The notes below the pieces were generated by a model. That model was not told where the DNA came from, made no database searches, and saw only the letters and a list, made by a program, of their open reading frames with translations. This document shows positions 55,620-64,000 of a stretch of 64,000 nt of DNA, in pieces; the first letter of the stretch is position 1, and every line of letters starts with the position of its first letter. The stretch spans positions 3,515,431-3,579,430 of the forward strand of contig JAOANR010000005.1 of NCBI GenBank assembly GCA_030278955.1. Reading direction: 5' to 3'. Origin of the DNA: Hygrophila difformis. Its lineage: Eukaryota; Streptophyta; Magnoliopsida; Lamiales; Acanthaceae. The position numbers and the translations under genes were made by a program.

Positions 55620-56590
55620 TGTTGAGTCAAGGTTTTGTTGGAAGTTCAAAGTCGATGATTGAACACTATGGATGAACCTCCTGAGCGCCAGTCTTCATGT
55701 GCGACGTGGAATCTCTGAAAATCTTGCTCCAGCCCCAACGACTCTTTTCCTAATCTGGGGAGATTATTTACTAACATTTATTTTACAGGACTCCTCCTCC
55801 AGATTAGTGAAACAAGAATTTGAATTTGTGTCTAACGGACCCTGTCAAATCTCAACGGCTATTTCCAATATGACCGTTCCAGTTTGAGAGCTTCTTGGTT
55901 AAAAGGAATTTCTGAGGGATGGAAGATATGCTCTCACTCTTACAATCTGGGAAACACTCTGAAATTCTTACAAGCTATCGGAATCACTGTGTGAGAAACA
56001 AGATCGATTAGCAGCCCCCTGTTCTCTGAATGTATCTATTGCTGCTAAATCGACAAGCCTTGGACTCTTCTCTGTTTGTCTGCAAGTTCTTAATCTATTT
56101 GAGGAGATCATCCAAAGGCTTCATAGGAGATAAGCTAACATCGTTCATATCATCTTGTTCCAGAGAAGTGATTCACAGACTTCTTCAGGGGAAACTCAAG
56201 GCAGGAGCTTTGGGGAGTTGAAATAGGTGGGAAACCTATACCAGAGCTGGGACTGCGTCTGGTTCCAACAACTCTCTTCCTGGAGATTAGAGTGAAGTCA
56301 TTCTCTTTATTTTACTAGTGTGTGTGGTTGTATACCATCATTGAAACACATAGTAAAATAACCTCCTGGATTGGTATCCCCCAGACGTAGGCCGAAGGCC
56401 GAACTGGGTCAACAACTCCTTGTGTCTCATTTATTCTTTATACTTGTTGATTATTTATTGTTTATTCCGCTGTGCATGATTACTGGTTTATCTGGTTTTG
56501 GTTAATCTGTGTGTTCAATGTGATAGACGGAACTAGTTACACAGAACCTCTGCATAAAGAATACATCTTGTTGGATCCCTGGACCTAACA
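55620..56590 (+). repeat. Copia 3' LTR
   Basis: 971 bp, paired with 14640-15610, ending CTAACA before the tgtcc duplication (56591-56595). Confidence 0.92.
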
Positions 56591-58144
56591 TGTCCGACTA
56601 CAAACAACAGGTAAAAAGGAGGATTCGGGTAGTTTTCGTTCAATTGATGAATGCAGTATGTAAAAATGGATACATATTTAGAGAACAACTACTGTAAAAA
56701 TGGAGTACATCTATATTAATATTTGGACACAGAAATGAGGAATTGGCCGAGTTGTCAATTACCTTGGCCTGTCTCCCAATCTTATAATTGGGATTTGATT
56801 CTCTACCCGGCCCGACGACACCCTATCCCTCTAGTTTATTCATTTGTAATTTGTGTGACATGGTATCACCAATATTTTCTCTAACCAATGGTTTTGCCAA
56901 AAAAATATTTTGGCATCGGCGATGTGTGTGACACCTAGCCAACCATGTGTTCCCATGACTCAATTGAACAAACATAGTAAGATCATTCGAATATTTTCAA
57001 TACAACTTAAATGGAAAGTCCCTTATATACAATCAAGTAGTACAATTGGAGATCCAGTTCTGAGTTGGATATAATCCCAGACCCATTATCATTCTTATTT
57101 ATTATTTATTTTTTCTCTCTCTAGTCCAAATCCCAAATTCACCCTTTTGTTACTTTAATCCTACCTTTTCACCGTATAAACTGTGTGATGAGGAAAGTCT
57201 TCTTCATCACACATGATTCCTGATTTAAGTATTTACAAATGTATTGGTACTATAAAAATTTAAGTAAAATTTTATATATACATAAAAATATATGTTGGGG
57301 ACTGAGTTCGCCACTTTAAGTCTGACATTAGTATGATATTAGCTTTGAGCCGGGCCTTTATAGCTTCGATTTAGGGCACCTTCCAGAAAGCCTCAAAGTA
57401 GTGAAGTTTGAAGTTTGAGGATCAACTTATATACAGGAAATATGTATGATAATACTACTTCCTATATATGGTCCAGTGTTGTGTCCACATCCAACCATTT
57501 TCAGCCACAAACTGGAAACTAGCTGGAGTATACTCCCTCCTATCTTGCTTAGCTTTCCTTCACAAAAAGAATCCTCTGATAACAATAATGGTGATTAATT
57601 ATTTGAGAATTAAAAAATAAAGATGAAAATTGAAAAAAAAAAAAAAAAGGAAAAGAAAAGAAGAGGTGGGTCAATCACATGCATGAGTGGTTATTAGATT
57701 CTGATGTAACCCCAAAATCTAAGTTTAATGGTCTGTATTTCATTTAAGTAACACTTATATATATTGCCCCCATTGTCTGTCCTTTGCCTTTGGTCTATTC
57801 TTTCTTGTCTCTTCACTACACATACAAACGCTTTCTTTCTTTTCCATCTCTATAGAAACTAGTACTCTAGTTATTATTTATTTTCACAATTCACATTACA
57901 TTGATCGAAGAAATTTTTTTTATCAATTAATGAAGAAAGAAGTAAACAATAAAAAATAGTTTCAGAGCAGCTCCATTTACAATTATATATAATTTTTTTT
58001 TTTAAAAAAAAAGAAGGATGTGGAGACTTGACCTTCAAATAAATTATGATGGGGCTTCGACTAAAAGTGCGTGTTACTTTTTCTTGGCACTAAATTCTGT
58101 AAATACGTGAAATATGAAACCTGTAATTTGGAGTGTAATAAGTA
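56591..58144. other. Intergenic DNA right of the retrotransposon nest
   Basis: AT-rich, with only short frames. Near 57760 a tatatata run is followed by a pyrimidine-rich leader-like stretch, but the first ATG gives only a few codons, so no gene is called. A-run at about 57633-57648. Confidence 0.5.
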
Positions 58145-58398
58145 CTCCTTCAGTTCCTTTTTAGTTGTCTTTTTAGAGAGTAAAATGTGTTCCAAAATAG
58201 TTGTCATTTTTAGGTAGTTATAGCTAGTTATGCTATGTTTTTACTATATTACCCTTTACTTTACATAAATGCTATTTGTTGACATTTATTAAGATTGTAT
58301 TTAGTTGAAGGGTAAAAATATAAATTTACGAGTTAATTAATGCAAACATTGGTTAATAAAATTGAGTTGAAAGAGACAACTATTTAGGAACTTTATAA
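58145..58398. mobile_element. Degenerate Stowaway-like MITE
   Basis: The left end CTCCTTCAGTTCC after a TA, followed by tttttagttgtc, resembles the common 'ctccctccgttcctttttagttgtc' family. The right side carries the inverted counterpart (gacaactatttaggaac, 58375-58391), but its last dozen bases are eroded. Non-coding. Confidence 0.6.
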
Positions 58399-59195
58399 TT
58401 ACATATGATTATGGTTTGACAAATGGCATGCATTGAATAATGAATTATATTGCGATTGACAATTTGCGATTTTTTGTGGTGCTTAGGAAAATTATTCACT
58501 ATCAAATAACCATACCCAAAAAAAAATACCTTAAATAATAAGATAAATAAATACCTATATATAGTCCATAAATAGATAGCTAGCTAGGCAGACAAATAAA
58601 CCATTAAACTAAATATTAGAGCAATATTTTTTCTTGTGTTTATCCCATAAGGATGTGATTAATTAATAGTAGCAATTAATATGTATACCAAATTCGAAGG
58701 TTGGATTGTATTTGGTGTGGCATAAGCTTCCACCACCCTTTCTCTGCCTTTTCGGAATTACAAAAAGAAAAATTTGAAGGGTGGATTAAAAATTACTCCT
58801 ACTACTACATCCAAATCTTTGTGGAATATATATATATATTATAACGGGGAAATAGGATATACATAAAGAATTAGAAAATTTTTTAATTTAATTGTTAAAA
58901 TTGTGATAGCGAATGAATTTCAATCGTTAAAGTGATGGTTGTCAATGAATTTCAGCGGCTAACCTCTTTATTGGCTGAACTTTATGAAAAAAAAAAAATT
59001 ATAGTTGAAACATATATTTTTATTTTTTGTAATGATACATGTGTCAACTTCATGGTATGGGTTGACTATTGAAGAAAGAAGCATTTATTACTGAGTTCAT
59101 TGCATGTTGGAAATTAAAATTTGTGATATAAATTCCCAGTATACTAAAATTTGTGATATAAATTCCCAATATACCATGTGTCAACTTCATGGCAT
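58399..59195. other. Intergenic DNA with a short tandem duplication
   Basis: No gene. About 59116-59175 is a duplicated unit of about 33 bp (taaaatttgtgatataaatt, then cccagtatac or cccaatatac). Related 'tgtcaacttcatgg' sequences occur on both sides (about 59042 and 59180). Confidence 0.6.
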
Positions 59196-59391
59196 GGCCG
59201 GTTCTCTAGCCTTAAATAAGTTGTTTTGATCTGAATTTTATAAGATCTGGTCTGATCTGATTTGAATTTTTCTGGTCTGATCTTATCTTATCTTAGTTAT
59301 ATTATTATAATGATTTGATCAGATTTGATCTGATCTGGTTTTAATAAAAACAAGTAACAAGTCCTGGAAATAAGTCCTAGAGAACGAGGCC
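59196..59391. mobile_element. Small element with terminal inverted repeats
   Basis: The ends ggccggttctctagcctta and (complement of the right end) ggcctcgttctctagga are inverted copies. The interior is AT-rich with repeated gatctgatct words. About 196 bp, non-coding, so a MITE-like element; the superfamily is unclear because no target duplication is evident. Confidence 0.5.
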
Positions 59392-61255
59392 TAATAACGG
59401 GTGTGTGTTGTCAGTTGTGTGTGTATGCTTTGAAAGTTGTTCAAGTGTGTGAAAGGCGACCAAGTGGAGTATATTATACGTGGTCGGTGGATATGCTTAG
59501 CTTATGGATCTTTTATTTTTTTTCTTTTTTTTTTGTTTTAGGAGCCATTAAAGATATGGAAAAGGGATGGTGGGAGTCCACGCCACACAAATTATAAAAG
59601 GAACAAAGGGGAGGATCATAGTTTTTTTTTTTTTTTTTTTAAGGATCATAGTTGAATACTGTATTTGTATAGTCGAGTGCTTCTTCCATTCCATGCATCT
59701 TCATTCCTTGCCATTACCCCCAATTTCTGTTGTAAATACCCTAAATGGGAAAATTAGCTAGAGCGAATTTAATTTGGATTAGGGTTTCATTAATGATCAA
59801 GTGGTGTTGATTTGCTTTGATTTGTTTGGTCGTATAGGATTAGGGTTTCTTTCTTTTTATATTATACTATGTCATATCAGAGTTATTATAATAAGATTAA
59901 TTAATTAATTAATTGTGAGGATGGGATGCATCATTCGATCTTGAGGATCGATCATAATAGTAATTGGAAAATCCCTGTTTCAAAGAGAGGGTTCAATCCA
60001 ATCCAATCCAATCCAATGAAACTTATTATGAAGTGGAAGGGAAGGAATAAACTAACGGATTATTATCCTTGGCATGTAGTTGAAACGACAATATACCCAA
60101 TTGGGTATACACATTATATATATATTCTTATATTATAATGAATATGATATGATGTTTAAACCTAAAAACACATGGAGAATAATAGGTGGCCGGATTGGTA
60201 GGCAAATTCACCTAAAAGCTGTATATATACATGCAGAGTCTGAAGCTAAGGGATATATGTTGAGATAAAATTCAGTGGATAAAATGCAGGAGGCAGAGCA
60301 TATACATATAGGCAGGAGGGGATACAATGAAGGACAATGTGATCAGTGAATTGACCCTCGAAAAAATTAAAAATAATATATTAGTATTAATACTTTAATA
60401 TGATTAGAAATTAAGTTATAATTTTAGAAAGAGTTGTGATGCTAGAATTGATGATGTTATACCACAACAATTTTAAAATATGAGAACTCGATATTACCAA
60501 GTGAATTTATTTGGAAAAAGAGATTGATGCTCGTCATTTTTGTTTTTTGGTTTGTAGTTGTTGGTTGTAGTTATCCTCTATTAACAATGAAATTGTCATT
60601 CATGTTGTTGGTTATTCTTAGTGAGATTGAAGTAGATATATGGCAACATTTAGATTATATAAAGTCAATTTGAATGATCTTGAATAACAAAGTTAATGAT
60701 TTTCCTTGTGTTCTTTATAAAAATCCACAAAAGTGACAATTTCGTCATGAGAAAACTGGGACAGATCTGATTTGGTGCAATCCCCATTAAATTTTTGTAA
60801 ACTTTAGTTTATGGACGCATAATTGGATTCCTCTCGTCGGATAGATGAATTTTCATATATCATTTGCTCATTTTGGACTTCGTATGCGAAAGTTAAGTCA
60901 TTCTGTGTAGTTTATATATAGTGTTAGAGTTGAACTTGTTATTTTGAGGATTTTTTGTTATGTTGTAGTTATATTTAGTGTACGAGTTGGATTAGTTTTT
61001 TTGAGTCATTCATGATATGTTGGTCCTATATAATATGTACTGTTGGAGTTGGATTTTTATTTAGGATGTCGTATTCGATGTTCTTATATGTTTTTGAAAT
61101 TTGTTAAAGCATATGGTTAGATGTGACCTATATTCATATAGTACTTGTCTAATTTCGAATATTGCATTAACAGATACACTTGGGCCTGAAATTTGTATAT
61201 GTTTTATTTAGAAGTATCGTTAATTCCTAATAAGATTGGCCTTTGTTTTGTACAG
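59392..61255. other. Intergenic or transposon-internal DNA, no gene recognised
   Basis: T-rich runs (59505-59535, 59622-59640), a short (ccaat)n repeat at about 59996-60015, and AT-rich sequence. The part nearest 61255 may belong to the CACTA element, but no left terminus (CACTACAAG) was found. Confidence 0.45.
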
Positions 61256-62934
61256 ATGTCTGACCGGGGGGGCTCATCTTCAAACACGCCGCCGCGACCC
61301 CTTACATCAGCCGAGGATGCGGCAAGGATCCGGAGGGCGAGGGAGGCTTACAGGTGACGGATGGCAGGTAATTGAGTGTACAGTCATTTCCCTTACTATA
61401 CGATCAACTGTGTATTCCTAATTATTACTTATTGAAATTCAGTTGCTAGTGCCAGCGCGGAGGATCAGACTGGAGTTCATGATTCCGATCAGGTTGTGCC
61501 AGAGACACCACCCCCACCCCCACCCACACAAACACCAGGAACTATCTGTTTTAAAATATAGTTACATTAAAAATTGCATTTTAATATCCTCATTCAATTT
61601 GTTTTAGGATCGGTTGGCTCTACACAAGCTATTCCTCCCGCTGCTCGGAAGGGGAATGACAGGGTGCTTCTTGCGCCGAACGCCACTGATGGGATGTAAG
61701 TCATATTACATTAAATTAAATTAATAATCTGACTTGTATCGTTATAGAATATGCGTATTCATCTTATGTGGGTGAACAACTTGCATTGTATTACAGTATT
61801 GACTTCCCGAACGCGGTCGCGAGGAAGATTACGGACATATATCCCAGACGTGCAGATCTAAATGGGATTAGTTGGGGGAAGGTTACAAAAGAGACAAACG
61901 AGTTCTATTAGGGAGAGTTCCAGGTATGATGTGCTTAAGACAATAATAATGTGTAATTTTCACACTACTAACTGTAAGGAACATTAACTCAATCTGCAGA
62001 AAGTTGCTCGTTGGGCTCCCGAGCATGCCCTTGCTGTAAGGAAAGAGTGGGAGAAGAGGAATATTGCACGGTGAGTTCTAAATTACAACAATAGAGTTTT
62101 ATTGTGTAATATGTGAGAGTTTCATTACCGTAATTGCACATAATTAACAGGTACAAGGATTATACATTGGACATAAGAAGTAAGAAAAAACCGATGCCGG
62201 GGGATGCGGTTGTGGCAGAGAATTGGAGACGAATATGGGATTCCCAAGCATTCAAAGATAAGAGCAAAAGGGGAAAGCTGAACAGACGCCGCGGTCAGGA
62301 GGATGCACCAACCCTCCCCACACACACTGCGGGATCCAAGAGATTCCGTGCCACCCGTGATGACATGGTATTTTTTTAATATCCCTTAGTTCTAATTTTA
62401 TAATATAGTTTAATGAAAATGTCTCATCACACTGATTTTTTATGAAATTTATAGTCGGCTGCTAAGGATGGGCCTGTCCACTTGCATGAGCTCCATGAGC
62501 ACACACATACAAGAAAGCACCATAAGGATGATTGGGTCCGAGATAAGTCGAAGGATCTTCAGGTACATATTCTAAATATCGTGGAAGGATTATGGTTTGC
62601 CTCGATACTAACTTAGTTGCCAACCATTTTTTATCTTATTAAACAGGAGGAGTTTAATGCCGTTGCTGAGACTTTGAGCCAGGATCCGGAGATTGGTAGT
62701 AGCTTTGATCCGGATCGCCTCTTCCTAGACGTTGCCGGTGGCCACGACAGGCAGAAGGCGGTCTATGGCATAGGATCTATAGCCAGGTCGCTCAGGCATA
62801 TGGATGCAGTTGATTCCACCCCTCCACCTCCTACTTCTCAGTATGTCACGCAGGCACAGTTGGATGCCAAGTTTGAGGAGTACAGGGCGACTCTAGATCG
62901 GCTCTCCCAGTCACAGATGACCATGGCGGAGTAG
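61256..62934 (+). pseudogene. CACTA (En/Spm) PTTA-type transposon gene with premature stop
   Basis: Multi-exon gene. Exon 1 starts at an ATG at 61256 (MSDRGG...). Further exon-like blocks lie near 61446-61546, 61610-61696, 61799-61921, 61999-62070, 62151-62366, 62457-62560 and 62647-62934, most with GT-AG borders. The blocks 'WGKVTKETNEFY', 'KEWEKRNIAR|YKDYTLDIRSKK', 'NWRRIWDSQAFKDKSKRGKLNR', a 'HT.GSKRF' motif and 'LHEHTHTRK' match the Transposase_24/PTTA pattern of plant En/Spm elements. An in-frame TAG follows 'NEFY' (about 61909), where relatives usually have an aromatic residue. The border after 61546 lacks a GT donor. Probably non-functional. The catalytic transposase gene of the element is not in the window. 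Confidence 0.7.
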
Positions 62935-63340
62935 ATGGAGAGATGGCTGGGGGTTCGGGGTCCTCGATCCCCCGACCGCGGGGATGATGGATTTGGAGGT
63001 GGTGGTTCTGTTGTTCATTGACTCTTGTCGTTTATCATTTCATAATACTTGTCGTCTTTGGATACTTGTCGTCTTTTGATCATTTCATACTTATGTTTGT
63101 AGAACTTTTTGGTATTGAACTTGTAGGTATTGGACTTGAACTACTACGTATTCTAATGATCGTTGACTAGCAATGATATATAGATACATGTTTCAATAGT
63201 TGTGTTTCTCGAACCTTTATTGTTGTTTGGAAGTTTAGTATCAATTTGTAATGTATTCTTGAACTTGAGATTGTTGGTTTGATGTTTGATTTGAGCAGCA
63301 GGGTGGGATGAAACAACCAGCCAAACTGAGGCTGCTGTTT
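62935..63340 (+). other. 3' region of the CACTA gene
   Basis: Immediately after the stop the sequence still looks codon-like for about 80 bases, then becomes T-rich 3' UTR-like sequence with repeated 'cttgtcgtctt' words. No other gene was seen. Confidence 0.45.
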
Positions 63341-63694
63341 CAAGATTTACCGACCGCACTTGCGGTCGATAATTGGTCTCCAGGATCTACCGACCGAATT
63401 ACCGACCGCATAGGCGGTCGGTAAAGCGAGATCCAGGAGGTTCTCCAGGGCGATTTTACCGACTGACCCGTGGTCGGTACGTCTGTTGGCAAAATATGCC
63501 GACCATTCGACGGTCGGGAAATGGGTCGGCAACGTCACCGACCCCTCGACAATTGGTCGGCCTTCGAATCCAGACCAAGATATTACCGACCGGCAAATGC
63601 GGTCGGTAAGCCGGTCGGCAACCCCGGAAACGACCCGTCCGATTGGGTTGCCGACCGCATATGCTGGTCGGTAATCCCGCAGATTCTTGTAGTA
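63341..63694 (+). mobile_element. CACTA subterminal palindromes and right terminus
   Basis: About a dozen copies of taccgaccgca or its complement tgcggtcggta occur in both orientations, several as perfect dyads. This is the usual subterminal binding-site array of CACTA elements. It ends at gattcttgtagta (about 63682-63694), the complement of a CACTACAAGAATC-like terminus with its first base changed. Confidence 0.75.
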
Positions 63695-64000
63695 TATACT
63701 GTATGTACTACTACACAGTTTGTACTCAACGACTATAATCTCCCAGAGTCCCCAATAATATTATCATTATCATTGTTAAATAACAAACATTGACAAAAGC
63801 ATGTGAACATATCAAACCATTAAGCGTGTGCCAAATTTTGCTAGCAATCTATGTACGAAAATATAGATTAGTTCGAAAAAGTCCCACCGAGGTGGAATTA
63901 TTTAGAAGATTTTACAGCACATAGAAATTTGAGAAAGAACAGTACAATATTAATTTTCTCCTAGTTATTTTTTCTTTTTCTTCTACGGCTCTTCAAATAA
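63695..64000. other. Flank beyond the CACTA end
   Basis: No gene or repeat recognised. Confidence 0.4.

Larger units (their letters stand above)
14640..56590 (+). mobile_element. Gag-only Ty1/copia retrotransposon, split by element B
   Basis: The LTRs at 14640-15610 and 55620-56590 are both 971 bp, begin TGTTGAG and end CTAACA (mutated to CTAAAA on the left). The target duplication tgtcc (14635-14639 and 56591-56595) is exact. The iMet-type primer site TGGTATCAGAGC lies at 15613-15624, and the polypurine tract aaaaggggggagat directly precedes the right LTR. Without the inserted elements the unit is about 4.6 kb, with a 2.6 kb interior holding only gag. There is no protease, integrase or reverse transcriptase, so it resembles terminal-repeat retrotransposons with a gag domain (TR-GAG). 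The LTRs differ at roughly 3% of sites by eye. Confidence 0.9.

Noticed and set aside
57750..57960. Promoter-like TATA run and pyrimidine-rich leader
   Set aside because: The first ATG (about 57930) is followed by a stop after a few codons, and no longer frame follows.
63373..63793. Overlapping open frames across the subterminal palindromes
   Set aside because: They translate the taccgaccgca repeats of the CACTA end and have no domain content.
1..64000. tRNA or rRNA genes
   Set aside because: No cloverleaf with A/B box motifs or rRNA-like sequence was recognised. The tRNA-like matches are retrotransposon primer sites only.

Overview
The window is plant nuclear DNA, most likely from a eudicot: AT-rich intergenic sequence, GT-AG introns, a plant-type matrix metalloproteinase, Stowaway MITEs, a CACTA element, and copia and Athila-like gypsy retrotransposons. 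The species cannot be named from the sequence. One complete-looking host gene is visible, the metalloproteinase at 3433-4521 (+). A frameshifted EF-hand gene relic lies at 454-897. Almost everything else is mobile DNA.

The central 51 kb is a stack of nested retrotransposons whose ends and target-site duplications can be read base by base. A 5'-truncated LINE relic (minus strand, from 5114) was hit twice. Element A (5749-14567, minus strand) is a non-coding LTR element in the LINE's RNase H region. 72 bp further on, a gag-only copia element (14640-56590, plus strand, TSD TGTCC) landed. An Athila-like gypsy, element B (16991-54353, plus strand, TSD ACAGG), sits in the copia gag gene. A related non-autonomous element C (32439-50213, minus strand, TSD CTAAG) sits in B's 3' LTR. 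LTR-LTR divergence by eye falls with nesting depth: about 3% for copia, about 1% for B, about 0.2% for C.

B and C belong to one broad lineage and share an unusual plan. Downstream of pol (B), or in its place (C, which has no gag-pol), lies a 'cargo' gene cassette. It consists of an array of GC-rich palindromes, a TATA-like box, a short first exon, an intron of 1.1-1.5 kb with a hairpin and polypurine-like motif near its 3' end, and a long second exon. In B, exon 2 encodes an F-box protein resembling host F-box/Sel1-like proteins. In C it encodes a large, now interrupted protein with a region resembling the 'putative plant transposon protein' family. Two stem-loops, one with a compensatory base pair, follow the cargo stop codon in both. 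The LTRs of B and C also carry five palindromes about 100 bp apart at matching distances from the TATA box, although the palindrome sequences are unrelated. Element A has its own array of about 90 bp units.

The right flank (56591-64000) is host intergenic DNA with a degenerate Stowaway-like MITE, another terminal-inverted-repeat element, and the 3' end of a CACTA transposon: a PTTA/En-Spm-like gene with a premature stop, followed by clustered subterminal palindromes and a CACTA-type terminus near 63694.
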